Of a stretch of 64,000 nt of DNA, positions 34,221-43,947 are shown one piece after another. A program made the position numbers and the translations under genes. The stretch lies in NCBI GenBank assembly GCA_003223515.1, contig QHVI01000078.1, positions 62,001 to 126,000 of the forward strand, read 5' to 3'. This DNA is from Candidatus Angelobacter sp. Gp1-AA117 (GTDB taxonomy: Bacteria > Acidobacteriota > Terriglobia > Terriglobales > Acidobacteriaceae). Each line of letters starts with the position of its first letter. The stretch's first letter is position 1. Under the pieces are notes generated by a model that was given only the letters and a program-made list of their open reading frames with translations, did no database searches and had not been told where the DNA came from.

Positions 34221-35381
34221 TTATTTCTGGCTCACAAAAGCCTTCACCACGATGGCGCGCGGGCTGGCGCCCAGCGGCACCATGGTTTCCACCACCAGCG
34301 GTTGAAGCCGCGGTCGGCCTTTGCTATCAGTCAGCGCGACAACCGCCAGATCAGAGCTGACCGTATCCACCACCAGCAGGAAAAACTGGTTGGGAGAAAA
34401 GGCCATAGCTTCAGGATTTCTACCCACGGAAGCAGAACCGACTCGCCGCCCGGTATCAATGCTGTAGACCGCCACCGAATCGGAGCCGAAATTCGACACA
34501 AAGAGCAGGGAATCGTCGGGCGAGACCAGCCCGCGCACCGGATGATTGCCGATCAAAAAGCTGCTGTTGACTTCGTTGGAGCCGGTAATGATTTCGGAAA
34601 CCGAGCTGTCATCGAAGTTGCAGACAAACACCTCGCCTCCGTCGGGCTTCACCGCGATGTGTACTGGAGTCTTGCCCACATCGAGCAGGGTGAGCAGCTT
34701 GTCTGCTTTCAGATCAATCACCCCAATCTGGTTGGAGACAGCGCAGGCCACAAAAGCTTTGCTGGAGTCAGGCACAATGGCCAGTTCTGTGGGCTTGCTG
34801 CAGGCTTTTACTTTGCTGCGCAGCGCAAGTTTCTCGGTATCCACAATGGCTACGGAATCCTCGTCGCGAAGAGCGACCACCGCCAGTTTCCCGTCCGCCG
34901 TAACCCGGGCCAGGGTGCTGCCGTTGCCTACCTCGATCGTGCGGATAACCTTGCGCTGCTCCAGGTCGATCACGGAAAGATTGGCGGAACCTGAATTGGC
35001 CACGTAGGCGCGCTTGCCATCAGAGGAAACGTCAATGAGGTAAGGCGCGCGATGCACTCCGATGGTGGAGACCACCTGGTTGCTCTCGGCATCGATCACG
35101 CTGATGTTGTTGGAATCGGTATTGGCGACGTAAATCTCGTTTTTGCGTGGATTTATCGCCAGGCCGGTAGGACTCTTTCCCACATGGACGGTGGTCAGTG
35201 AACGCAATCCACGCAGATCGACAACCGTGACCGAATTGCTGCCGCCATTGCTGACGTAAGCATATTCGTGGTAGTTGTATGCCGGCTCAGGCGTGTGCGA
35301 ACAGCCGCACAGTGCCAAGACAAAGATCAGCCGGCTCAGCAGTAGCGTGATGATGGCTTTTGTGCCAATGAAAGGACGCAA
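34221..35381 (-). CDS. YVTN/YncE-type beta-propeller lipoprotein
   Basis: A 386-residue protein with a lipoprotein leader ending LALCGC (Cys about residue 26), followed by seven or more repeats of the YVTN type (AYVSNGGSNSVTVVDL, IYVANTDSNNISVIDA, AYVANSGSANLSVIDL, LFVSNFGSDSVAVYSI). It folds as a propeller in the periplasm and probably binds a protein or surface ligand; no catalytic residues are visible. It is followed on its strand by a repeat-filled spacer, and the DAHP synthase gene upstream ends nine bases before its start, so co-transcription is likely. Confidence 0.85.
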   Translation of the reverse strand: MRPFIGTKAIITLLLSRLIFVLALCGCSHTPEPAYNYHEYAYVSNGGSNSVTVVDLRGLRSLTTVHVGKSPTGLAINPRKNEIYVANTDSNNISVIDAESNQVVSTIGVHRAPYLIDVSSDGKRAYVANSGSANLSVIDLEQRKVIRTIEVGNGSTLARVTADGKLAVVALRDEDSVAIVDTEKLALRSKVKACSKPTELAIVPDSSKAFVACAVSNQIGVIDLKADKLLTLLDVGKTPVHIAVKPDGGEVFVCNFDDSSVSEIITGSNEVNSSFLIGNHPVRGLVSPDDSLLFVSNFGSDSVAVYSIDTGRRVGSASVGRNPEAMAFSPNQFFLLVVDTVSSDLAVVALTDSKGRPRLQPLVVETMVPLGASPRAIVVKAFVSQK

Positions 35382-35389
35382 GCTTCAGA

Positions 35390-36451
35390 TTATATTGCAA
35401 TCTTTGCAGCGACGGCTTGGGTCATGGTTTCCTGCACAGTGCGGTGCACCACAGCCGCAATCTGCCGCACTTCCTGCATCAACTCATCAAACTGGTCGCA
35501 GGTAATCGACTGCGCGCCATCGGAGAGCGCCCGGTCAGGGTCGTGATGGACTTCGATCAGCAGTCCATCGGCCCCGGTGGCTACAGCCGCGCGTGACATG
35601 GATAGAACTTTGTCGCGCTTGCCGGTTCCATGGCTCGGATCAACCACGATCGGCAGATGGCTGAGTTTCTGTACGGCCGGGACAATACTCAGGTCGAGTG
35701 TATTACGCGTATGATCGGCAAAGGTGCGAACACCGCGCTCACAGAGAATGACCTCGTAGTTGCCTTCGCTGAGAATGTATTCAGCCGCCATCAGGAACTC
35801 TTCCAGGGTAGCGGAGAGCCCGCGCTTGAGCAGGACGGGCTTGCGCAGGCGTCCAGCGCGTTTGAGCAGTGAATAATTCTGCATGTTGCGGGCGCCGATC
35901 TGAACCACGTCGGCGTATTCAGCAACCAGGTCGAGAGATTCGTAATCCAGGGCTTCAGTCACGATCCGCAGGCCAAAACGGTCGCGTATCTCCGCCATGA
36001 TCTTCAGCCCTTCTTCGCCCATGCCCTGAAACGCGTAAGGAGAGGTGCGCGGTTTGAATGCGCCGCCCCGGAAAAATCTTGCTCCGGCCCTGGCGACGCG
36101 CTCGGCAATCGTGAAGGCCTGCTGCCGTGACTCGACCGAGCATGGTCCGGCCACAATGCCTAAAGTGTGGCCTCCAAAACTGCCATCGCAATCAGGAAAA
36201 CGGACGATGGTATTTTCCTGTTTTACATCGCGACTGACCAGCTTGTAAGGCTTACTGACACGGATGACTTCCTGCACTCCGGTCATCTGTTCCAGAGTGC
36301 CGGCTTCTACGGCCCCCTGATTTCCAGTGATGCCAATGGCGGTGCGTTCTGCTCCGGGGATAGGATGAGGACGATAGCCGAGGGATTGAATCTTTTCGCA
36401 CACTGCGCGAACGTTTTCTTCCGTTGCATGTGCCGACATCACGACCAACAT
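35390..36451 (-). CDS. aroF: 3-deoxy-7-phosphoheptulonate (DAHP) synthase
   Basis: About 353 residues from ATG 36451, which has GAGAGG five bases upstream. An N-terminal ferredoxin-like regulatory domain (about 1-75) is fused to the barrel, the arrangement of Bacillus/Thermotoga-type enzymes. Visible motifs are [54 protein letters not shown] and [10 protein letters not shown]. It condenses phosphoenolpyruvate with erythrose 4-phosphate, the first step of the shikimate pathway. The N-terminal domain usually confers feedback inhibition by aromatic amino acids. The symbol follows common usage for this type. Confidence 0.93.
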   Translation of the reverse strand: MLVVMSAHATEENVRAVCEKIQSLGYRPHPIPGAERTAIGITGNQGAVEAGTLEQMTGVQEVIRVSKPYKLVSRDVKQENTIVRFPDCDGSFGGHTLGIVAGPCSVESRQQAFTIAERVARAGARFFRGGAFKPRTSPYAFQGMGEEGLKIMAEIRDRFGLRIVTEALDYESLDLVAEYADVVQIGARNMQNYSLLKRAGRLRKPVLLKRGLSATLEEFLMAAEYILSEGNYEVILCERGVRTFADHTRNTLDLSIVPAVQKLSHLPIVVDPSHGTGKRDKVLSMSRAAVATGADGLLIEVHHDPDRALSDGAQSITCDQFDELMQEVRQIAAVVHRTVQETMTQAVAAKIAI

Positions 36452-36550
36452 AAGAACCTCTCTTAACAACTTACTGATTTTACTGTGATTTACCTTAAAA
36501 GACCAATCAAAACAACCTGTTTTAACGTGTTAAAATCAATAACTTAGCTC

Positions 36551-37555
36551 ATGCCGGACCACGCACCAGGGCAAAAACAGAAACTGATTAAGCCCAAGCT
36601 TAGCATGCCCGGACGTAAGCCCAGACTCAGTATGAAAGACGTACTGCTCTGGTCTAAGGGCGAGCCCCCCAAGCCAGGCCCACGGCGTATTGGCATTCAT
36701 ACCTCAACTGCGGGTGGAGTACAGATAGCGGCAGAGCGGGCTTACCGGCTGGGCGCGAATACGTTGCAGATATTCTCGTCGAGCCCACGCCAGTGGAAGC
36801 CGTACTTACTGGCGAAAACACAGTGCAACGAGATGCGCCGCCTGCGGGATAAATATGAAATCTCGCCGCTGGCCATTCATAGCAGCTACCTGGTGAACCT
36901 GGCCAGCGCGACGCCGGAATTTCATCGTAAATCGGTTGAGGCATTTCGGGGAGAACTGCAGCGCGGCATCTCCTTATGCGCAGAATATCTGGTGTTGCAT
37001 CCCGGCTCCTTTCGTGGCCGCAGCCGCGAAGAAGGCCTGGAACTGGTGGCGCGCTCGATTGCCGAGGCAGCCAGAGGGCTCGAACTGGAGAAGTCATCCC
37101 TCAAGGTCTTGATTGAGAACACTGCCGGGGCGGAGTTCTCTCTGGGCGGATCCTTTGATCAGGTAGCCCAGTTGCTCGAGTATCTGCGGCCCGTATGCCC
37201 GGTGGGAGCGTGCATCGACACGTGCCACACTCATGTTTCCGGGTATGACATTGTTTCCGAAGCCGGATGGCATAAGACCATGCAGCAGCTCGACGACACG
37301 GTCGGCCTGAAAAATGTTTGCGTGTGGCATTGTAATGATGCCAAGGACCCGTGTGGCTCCAAACGTGACCGGCATGAGCATATTGGCAAGGGAACCATCG
37401 GGTTGGAGCCGTTTCGGCGTTTGTTGAATGATCCGCGCACCGAACACGCGGCTTTCATTGCCGAAACCCCGATCAACGAACCGCAGGATGATTTAAAGAA
37501 TGTGGCGATGTTGAAATCGCTGGTGGAAGTACAATCAAAGAAGAGACGTGCGTGA
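36551..37555 (+). CDS. nfo: Deoxyribonuclease IV (AP endonuclease, family 2)
   Basis: A 334-residue TIM-barrel AP endonuclease that cleaves DNA 5' to abasic sites using a three-zinc centre. Family signatures are IGIHTSTAGGV, LQIFSSSPRQW, LAIHSSYLVNLAS, LVLHPGSFRG, LIENTAGAEFSLG, GACIDTCHTHVSGYD, WHCNDAKDPCGSKRDRHEHIGKGTIG and IAETP. There is an N-terminal extension of about 45 basic, Pro-rich residues not found in the bacterial model enzymes; it may help DNA binding, or the real start may be later (for example ATG 36605 or 36632). The leuS gene follows after six bases. Confidence 0.93.
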   Translation: MPDHAPGQKQKLIKPKLSMPGRKPRLSMKDVLLWSKGEPPKPGPRRIGIHTSTAGGVQIAAERAYRLGANTLQIFSSSPRQWKPYLLAKTQCNEMRRLRDKYEISPLAIHSSYLVNLASATPEFHRKSVEAFRGELQRGISLCAEYLVLHPGSFRGRSREEGLELVARSIAEAARGLELEKSSLKVLIENTAGAEFSLGGSFDQVAQLLEYLRPVCPVGACIDTCHTHVSGYDIVSEAGWHKTMQQLDDTVGLKNVCVWHCNDAKDPCGSKRDRHEHIGKGTIGLEPFRRLLNDPRTEHAAFIAETPINEPQDDLKNVAMLKSLVEVQSKKRRA

Positions 37556-37561
37556 TTTGAA

Positions 37562-40126
37562 ATGCCCGAAGTGATCAAGATGACCGAAAACCAGCCCGAG
37601 CAGCGGGAGCTTCGTTACGATCCCCGGCAGATCGAGGAGAAGTGGTTTGCCCAATGGCAGGCCGATCCGAATCTCTACGCTGCGGAACCGCATGATAGCA
37701 AACGCAAGAAATACTACGTGCTGGAGATGCTTCCGTATCCTTCGGGCGCGTTGCACATGGGACACGTGCGCAACTACGCCATCGGCGATGCGCTGGCGCG
37801 CTACATGTGGATGCGCGGCTACAACGTGCTTCATCCCATGGGTTGGGATGCCTTCGGCCTTCCCGCGGAAAACGCAGCGATCAAGAACAAGGTTCCACCC
37901 AAAGAATGGACGCTTCGCAATATTGAGCACATGAAGGCGCAGATGAAGCGCCTGGGGTTCACCTATGACTGGTCGCGCGAGGTTACCACCTGCCTGCCCG
38001 AGTACTACAAGTGGAACCAGTGGTTCTTCATCCAGATGTATAAGGGCGGGCTTGCGTATCGCAAGAAGAGCAAAGTCAACTGGTGCCCGGAATGCGCCAC
38101 GGTTTTGGCCAATGAGCAGGTGTTGAGCAATGGCTGCTGCTGGCGGCACGAAGAAACCACGGTCGAGCAGCGCGAGTTGGAGCAGTGGTTCGTCCGCACC
38201 ACCAGATATGCTGAAGAGCTGCTCCAGGATTTGGACAAGCTCGAAAACTGGCCGGAAAAAGTCCGCATCATGCAGCGCAACTGGATTGGCCGCAGCGAAG
38301 GCGCGCTCGTCGATTTCAAAATCGATGGTCCAGCCGGTCCGGCAGGCGACAAAATCACGGTTTTCACCACGCGTATCGACACCATCTTCGGAGCAACATC
38401 GATTCAGCTTGCGCCAGAGCACCCGATGATGGCCGATCTTATCGGCAATGATCACAGCCTTCACGCCAAGGTTGAAGACCTGATGCGCGAGCAGGGCAAG
38501 GCCAAAGAAGCGGGCGATATCGGCGGCATTGAAAAACATGGCGCCTTTACCGGACGCTACGCTATCAATCCGTTCAATGAGGAAAAGATTCCCATCTGGG
38601 TAGCGAACTACATCCTCATGGATTACGGCACGGGCGCGATTATGTCTGTGCCGGCCCATGACGAGCGCGACCATGAATTTGCGCAGAAGTACGGATTAGA
38701 GATTCGCGTGGTCATTCTTCCGCGCCGTACCGGCGAACCCGCCGGGCCGGACGATAACGAGAGGCCCGTGCTTCCTTACACGGAAAAAGAAAGCTTGCTC
38801 ATCAACTCAGGCGGCTTCAATGGACTCTCCAACAATGAAGCCATTGAGAAGATGTCCGCCTATGCCGAGCAGCATGGGTTCGGGAAGAAGACTGTCACTT
38901 ACCGGCTCAAGGACTGGGGCATCTCCCGCCAGCGCTACTGGGGAACGCCCATCCCCATGTTGTATTGCGAAAAGTGCGGCGTAGCGCCGGTTCCTGAAGA
39001 CCAGCTTCCGGTTTTGTTGCCGGATATGACTGAGATCACCTTGCAGGGCGGTTCGCCGTTGGCGCGTGTGCCGGAGTTTGTGAATGCCATCTGTCCACAG
39101 TGTGGCGGACGCACTCGCCGCGAGACCGATACCATGGACACCTTTGTGGATTCGTCTTGGTATTTCTACCGCTATACCAACGCGCGTCTTGCAGATCGCC
39201 CGTTGGACACCGCGACCGTGGATTACTGGTTTCCCATTGACCAGTACATCGGCGGCGTGGAGCACGCGATTCTTCATCTTATCTATTCGCGCTTCTGGAC
39301 CAAGTTCATGCGCGATCTTGGGTTGGTGCACAACAGCGAACCTGTGGAGCGTCTCTTCACCCAGGGCATGGTCATCAAGAACGGCGCAAAAATGTCAAAG
39401 AACAAGGGCAACGTGGTTTCGCCCGATGACATGGTGGCTCGCTTCGGCGCCGATTCCACGCGCATGTACGCGCTTTTTGCCGCACCGCCTGACCGCGATC
39501 TTGAATGGCAGGAAGCAGGTGTTGAAGGCGTGCATCGTTTCTTGTCGCGCACCTTTCGGTTCGTGATGCGCTATGGGAAGACGGCAAAAAGCTCGTCCGC
39601 TCATGACGGCGTTATTACCCCGGCAGGCCGGGCAATCCAGCGCAAGCTCCACCAGACCATCAAGCGGGTGACCGATGATTTCCAGGGACGCTGGCATTTC
39701 AACACCTGCGTGGCCGCCATCATGGAATTCATCAACGAGCTTTATGGAGTGGAAGAAGAGATTGCGAAAGGCAATTTCCCAGCCTCGGTATTGGCCGATG
39801 CGCAACGCAAACTTGTTTTGCTGCTCGCGCCTTTTGCGCCTTATCTGGCCGCTGAACTCTGGCAGGTATTGGGCGAGAAAGATACACTCTTGCGCCATCC
39901 ATGGCCGGAATATGACTCGGCCTTGGCCAGGGAAGATGAGATCGAATACGCCGTCCAGGTGAACGGCAAACTTCGCAGCCGCGTGGCTGTCCCTGCCGAT
40001 AGTCCTGAGGAAGTGGTGCGCGAACGCGTGATGGCCGACGAAAAAGTCCGGGCCTCGCTCGATGGCAAGCAGATCGTGAAAACCATTGTGATCCCGGGCA
40101 AACTGGTAAACGTGGTGATCAAGTAG
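37562..40126 (+). CDS. leuS: Leucyl-tRNA synthetase
   Basis: An 854-residue class I aminoacyl-tRNA synthetase charging tRNA-Leu. Nucleotide-binding HMGH is at 65-68. The CP1 editing domain occupies about 225-420 (TTRIDTIFGATSIQLAPEHP...DYGTGAIMSVPAHDERD), and the second signature is KMSKN at 610-614 instead of the more common KMSKS. Zinc-type CxxC pairs (CPEC; CPQCGG) are visible. The C-terminal domain ends IVIPGKLVNVVIK. Length is normal. It probably shares a transcript with nfo, with a six-base gap. Confidence 0.96.
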   Translation: MPEVIKMTENQPEQRELRYDPRQIEEKWFAQWQADPNLYAAEPHDSKRKKYYVLEMLPYPSGALHMGHVRNYAIGDALARYMWMRGYNVLHPMGWDAFGLPAENAAIKNKVPPKEWTLRNIEHMKAQMKRLGFTYDWSREVTTCLPEYYKWNQWFFIQMYKGGLAYRKKSKVNWCPECATVLANEQVLSNGCCWRHEETTVEQRELEQWFVRTTRYAEELLQDLDKLENWPEKVRIMQRNWIGRSEGALVDFKIDGPAGPAGDKITVFTTRIDTIFGATSIQLAPEHPMMADLIGNDHSLHAKVEDLMREQGKAKEAGDIGGIEKHGAFTGRYAINPFNEEKIPIWVANYILMDYGTGAIMSVPAHDERDHEFAQKYGLEIRVVILPRRTGEPAGPDDNERPVLPYTEKESLLINSGGFNGLSNNEAIEKMSAYAEQHGFGKKTVTYRLKDWGISRQRYWGTPIPMLYCEKCGVAPVPEDQLPVLLPDMTEITLQGGSPLARVPEFVNAICPQCGGRTRRETDTMDTFVDSSWYFYRYTNARLADRPLDTATVDYWFPIDQYIGGVEHAILHLIYSRFWTKFMRDLGLVHNSEPVERLFTQGMVIKNGAKMSKNKGNVVSPDDMVARFGADSTRMYALFAAPPDRDLEWQEAGVEGVHRFLSRTFRFVMRYGKTAKSSSAHDGVITPAGRAIQRKLHQTIKRVTDDFQGRWHFNTCVAAIMEFINELYGVEEEIAKGNFPASVLADAQRKLVLLLAPFAPYLAAELWQVLGEKDTLLRHPWPEYDSALAREDEIEYAVQVNGKLRSRVAVPADSPEEVVRERVMADEKVRASLDGKQIVKTIVIPGKLVNVVIK

Positions 40127-40139
40127 CATATTTCGAATC

Positions 40140-41117
40140 ATGACGTGGAAGCTTCGAGTATTCATTTCTTATTCGTCGGAGGACGAGGAGGCTGTTCGAA
40201 GCCTCTACTAACGCATGGTATTAGAAGGTCTTTTCGATCTTTGGTTCGACCAGGAGAGCCTACTGCCGGGGCAGGACTGGAGGCTGGAGATTGAAAAAGC
40301 CTTGGATATGACTGACGTCGTTCTAATCTGCCTGTCAAAGCGTTCCGTCACCAAGGACGGCTTCGTACAACGCGAAATGCACTACACTCTAGACCGGTCG
40401 GAAGAAAAGCCGGAAGGTGCCATTTTCCTCATTCCAGTCAAACTGGAACCATGTGATATCCCTTTGCGCCTGAAGCGGATCCACTGGGTCGATCTGTTTC
40501 AACATAACGGAGGATATCACAAACTTCTACGGGCCCTTTTTAAGCGCGCAATAGATCTGGGGATCTCCTCCGAGCCGGCAGCTTTCCTTCTGAACGATCT
40601 CCAAACATCGGCATTTACACCACTGGACAAGACAATGGCGAATCCACACTACGAAATCGATACCAAGGCATTGGAACAGCACCACTACAGCCTTTCTGCT
40701 GTTCTTAGCAAAGAGACAATTTTGATTGTTGTTGGCTGCTGGATTCCAGCAGAACTCTGTGACCGGCCAGTAGCCGAGATGGTTCGTGATGAAATTGACA
40801 AAAGAGGTCAGAAATATCCTCATCGGCGAGGGATCGTTGTAACAGATGCCGAGTGGTTTAAAAATCAAGATTTACAGCGGCACCCGGCGATTGCTATAGG
40901 CGGGCCTCAAGCCAATGCATTGACTGACGAGATCTACAGGAAAGCACCGCCCAAATCCACATGGAATCTAAAAGGGCTATCGGGAGCATTCCTTGCCGGT
41001 CCCCCGCTAAGAGTTGCATTATGGGGAACGAACGCCAGAGATACTCGAAGCTCTGCGGAAAAATACCTGAAAGATACAGAAGGCCTCAGAGACTTTCTGG
41101 GTATGTGCTGGCAATGA
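40140..41117 (+). pseudogene. TIR-domain protein with one in-frame stop and an unknown C-terminal domain
   Basis: From ATG 40140 the frame reads a canonical TIR start (VFISYSSEDEEAVRSLY) and meets TAA at 40209-40211. The same frame continues as a normal TIR domain: FDLWFDQESLLPGQDWRLEI, with the conserved Glu of the NAD-cleaving site in DWRLEIEKA, then DVVLICLSKRSVTKDGFVQRE and IFLIPVKLEPCDIP. At the stop position related TIR proteins usually have Glu (GAA), one base away from TAA. Reinitiation at ATG 40215 would give a 300-residue protein lacking the first strand and helix, so it is unlikely to fold as an active TIR. The C-terminal ~170 residues (ILIVVGCWIPAELCDRP...AIAIGGPQANALT...LWGTNARDTRSSAEKYL) form an unrecognised Rossmann-like domain. 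Recent loss, sequencing error and stop-codon use are all possible. Confidence 0.7.
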
Positions 41118-41173
41118 TGCCAGTCTCAGTTTTGTTCCTTTACACAAAGGCTTGAAATCGGGCACAATCTTTC

Positions 41174-42724
41174 GTGGAAGAACAATCCATTGTCATTCTT
41201 GACTTCGGCTCGCAGTACACGCAGTTAATTGCGCGCCGCATCCGCGAACTGAAAGTCTTCTCCGCTGTCCTGCCCTGTACCGCTCCGCTCGATGAAATCA
41301 GAAGCTACCGGCCTGCCGGAATCATTCTCAGCGGAGGACCCTGCTCGGTCTACGATGCGGATGCTCCACCCGCCGACGAGCGTGTTCTCTCTCTGGGTAT
41401 GCCGGTGCTGGGCGTCTGCTACGGACTGCAGTTCATCACCCACAAGCTGGGTGGAAAGGTGAGCCCGGCGGCGAGGCGGGAATATGGCCACGCCGAAGTG
41501 AATATCACCGGCCAGTCGCAGCTCTTCAAGGGATTGCCACAGTCCTTGAACGTTTGGATGTCACACGGGGACCATGCCGAGCAGTTGCCGCAGGGCTTCC
41601 GCAAGACGGCCAATTCCAGCAGCGCGCTGGCCGCCATTGAAGATGAATCACGGCGCATATTCGCCGTGCAGTTTCATCCTGAGGTGCACCACACCAAATT
41701 CGGCACCGACCTGCTGCGTAATTTCGTTTACGACATCTGCGGCGCCCGCGGCGACTGGACTCCGCAGCACTTCATCGATGAAACCATCCGGCAGGTGCGC
41801 GAAACCGTAGGAGAGCAGGGACGCGCCATCTGCGCGCTTTCCGGCGGTGTGGATTCGGCCGTGGCCGCCACCCTGGTAGACCGCGCTCTGAGCGACCGGC
41901 TGACCTGTGTATTTGTGAACAACGGCGTGCTGCGCAAGAACGAATTCCGCAAGGTGCAGCAGAACCTGAAAGAGAAGCTCAAGCTGAACCTGGTCGCCGT
42001 GGATGCCTCTGAGCGCTTCCTGAACAAGCTGGCAGGAGTGACGGACCCGGAGCGCAAGCGCAAGATCATCGGCAACGAATTCATTGAAGTCTTTGACGAA
42101 GAGGCCCACCGCATCGAACGCCTGATTGGCCGGGTGGATTTCCTGGTGCAGGGAACTCTCTATCCAGACGTGATCGAGTCGCGCAGCGTGCGCGGGCCGT
42201 CACAGACCATCAAGACACACCATAACGTCGGGGGTTTGCCGGAGAAGATGAAGCTCCGGCTCATCGAGCCTCTCAAAGATCTTTTCAAAGACGAAGTGCG
42301 CCGCATTGGGCGCGAAATGGGAATGCCAGAAGATATCCTGCAGCGCCAGCCGTTCCCCGGGCCCGGCCTTGCGGTCCGCATTCTCGGCGAGGTTACTCCA
42401 GAGCGCATCGCGCTGCTTCAGGAAGCCGATGATATCGTCGTAGGCGAAATCCGTGCCGCCGGACTCTATACTCAGATCTGGCAATCCTTCGCGGTGCTGC
42501 TGCCGGTAATGTCGGTAGGAGTCATGGGCGACCAGCGCACCTATGCCTATACCTGCGCCATCCGCGCCGTGCATTCCGAAGACGGTATGACTGCCGACTG
42601 GGTGCCCCTGCCTTACGAAGTGCTGAAGAAGATTTCCAGTCGAATCGTAAATGAGGTTCGCGGAATCAACAGGGTAGTGTACGATGTGACTTCCAAACCG
42701 CCCGGAACGATTGAGTGGGAGTAA
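41174..42724 (+). CDS. guaA: GMP synthase (glutamine-hydrolysing)
   Basis: A 516-residue enzyme converting XMP, ATP and glutamine to GMP. The GATase domain (1-~190) has the nucleophile Cys82 in GVCYGLQ and the later FHPEVHHT. The ATP pyrophosphatase domain has the P-loop [10 protein letters not shown], and the dimerisation domain holds [18 protein letters not shown] and the terminal [10 protein letters not shown]. The start is GTG 41174. It lies between two predicted NAD-consuming genes and 56 bases after the TIR remnant; both neighbours look like insertions around a core gene. Length and motifs are normal. Confidence 0.96.
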   Translation: MEEQSIVILDFGSQYTQLIARRIRELKVFSAVLPCTAPLDEIRSYRPAGIILSGGPCSVYDADAPPADERVLSLGMPVLGVCYGLQFITHKLGGKVSPAARREYGHAEVNITGQSQLFKGLPQSLNVWMSHGDHAEQLPQGFRKTANSSSALAAIEDESRRIFAVQFHPEVHHTKFGTDLLRNFVYDICGARGDWTPQHFIDETIRQVRETVGEQGRAICALSGGVDSAVAATLVDRALSDRLTCVFVNNGVLRKNEFRKVQQNLKEKLKLNLVAVDASERFLNKLAGVTDPERKRKIIGNEFIEVFDEEAHRIERLIGRVDFLVQGTLYPDVIESRSVRGPSQTIKTHHNVGGLPEKMKLRLIEPLKDLFKDEVRRIGREMGMPEDILQRQPFPGPGLAVRILGEVTPERIALLQEADDIVVGEIRAAGLYTQIWQSFAVLLPVMSVGVMGDQRTYAYTCAIRAVHSEDGMTADWVPLPYEVLKKISSRIVNEVRGINRVVYDVTSKPPGTIEWE

Positions 42725-42857
42725 GCACTATGCAGCCGGAATAGATGAGGTAAATTGTTAGTATCAGAAAGTAGAAGAAATTCTAATCTGTATCTCAAAA
42801 TATTATCTACAATAGCTACTATTAATATATGATTTGATCCTTACTGTTAAGGAGTTT

Positions 42858-43841
42858 ATGGCAGAGAAAGATCATGCATCTATAGCAGTGATTTTAGGTG
42901 CGGGTGCGAGCCGCGGCGTTTCATATAGACATCAAAATTTCGCATCTCCACTAGATACAGATTTCTTTGATTTGCTGCAGCGGCTTCCTGGTGCCCGCCA
43001 CGATGATATTCAATATATTCTACGACAGGCATCTAACCATTCCGAATATGTATGGGAATCACTTGAGAAATGCTTTTACACGCTGGAAAATCGTGCTCAC
43101 ACTCGCACACGCTTCTTCAACAGCACAGAAGATAGCAGAGAACGTATTCACAGCTCATTTGTTAACTCCATTCACAGCTTGCTAGGGGCTGCGCATGCCG
43201 GCAAGCACTGCGATCATCATCAACATTTGTTCGATATTATGGGCTCTGAAGATATCATCATCAACTTTAACTATGATTTAGTGATTGAGCATGCACTTGA
43301 TAGATCAACTAAGCGACGCGGGCACCTTATTGGTCCTTGGCTCTACGGTTTTCCAGATCCACATGACCCTAAATTGGATATTCCTGCAATGTACAAGCTT
43401 CACGGAAGCTTGAACTGGCGCACCAGTGAAAATCACTTTGAGGCGGCTATGGGGCCAACATCTTACCAAGGCAAGGGAGGTGCTTTGCTACTTCCATTCT
43501 GGGATAAGAAAATAGAAGAACCACCTTGGTCTAACATTTGGGAACAGGCTGCGGCGCAATTGAAGAACATCGACGTCGCTGTAGTATGGGGATATTCTTT
43601 GCCTGTAACCGATCTTAAATCCCGTGAGTTGTTCCGCGCAGCACTTGAGCATCGAAATGTCTGTTTGTGTGTAATTGATCCATCCCGGGACACTCGACAA
43701 CGCTGGCGGGCATTGCTGCCGGACGCGCGATTCTGGATTTATTCTTCGATGGAAGATTTTCGGCTAAGCCCGCCAATGTGGTGGAAGGAGGCGGATACAC
43801 GAAGGATTCATTATGCCTGGAGACATTTAATCTATTACTGA
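42858..43841 (+). CDS. Stand-alone SIR2-domain protein (probable NADase)
   Basis: About 327 residues from ATG 42858, with AAGGAG four bases before it; a TTG eight codons upstream lacks this. The SIR2-like core shows GAGASRG near the N-terminus (NAD-binding loop), FNYDLVIEHAL (conserved Asn/Asp), KLHGSLNW (catalytic His) and VVWGYSLPVTDLKSRELF near the end. This is the SIR2_2-type found in anti-phage proteins that deplete NAD+, not a metabolic deacetylase (no zinc Cys4 module). The gene and its leader are visibly richer in A+T than neighbours, pointing to horizontal transfer. A TIR-type gene lies on the other side of guaA. Function as a defence effector is inferred. Confidence 0.8.
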   Translation: MAEKDHASIAVILGAGASRGVSYRHQNFASPLDTDFFDLLQRLPGARHDDIQYILRQASNHSEYVWESLEKCFYTLENRAHTRTRFFNSTEDSRERIHSSFVNSIHSLLGAAHAGKHCDHHQHLFDIMGSEDIIINFNYDLVIEHALDRSTKRRGHLIGPWLYGFPDPHDPKLDIPAMYKLHGSLNWRTSENHFEAAMGPTSYQGKGGALLLPFWDKKIEEPPWSNIWEQAAAQLKNIDVAVVWGYSLPVTDLKSRELFRAALEHRNVCLCVIDPSRDTRQRWRALLPDARFWIYSSMEDFRLSPPMWWKEADTRRIHYAWRHLIYY

Positions 43842-43947
43842 AGACGTATTCCGGCATGGTGGAATATTTCAAGCTGCTGTACGCGTTAGAATGCCAGAGA
43901 GCAAATAACAAGTTACTCACTGATGTAATATGTAGCCCAACTTGAGA

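Noticed and set aside
37535-38674. 379-residue minus-strand open frame inside leuS
   Set aside because: leuS is unmistakable on the plus strand; the antisense reading has no recognisable domain.
40140-43841. Classical Thoeris system (ThsA/ThsB) from the TIR and SIR2 genes
   Set aside because: The genes are separated by guaA, the SIR2 protein shows no recognisable SLOG or membrane part of ThsA, and the TIR gene has a stop codon and an unknown C-terminal domain. Called as separate genes instead.
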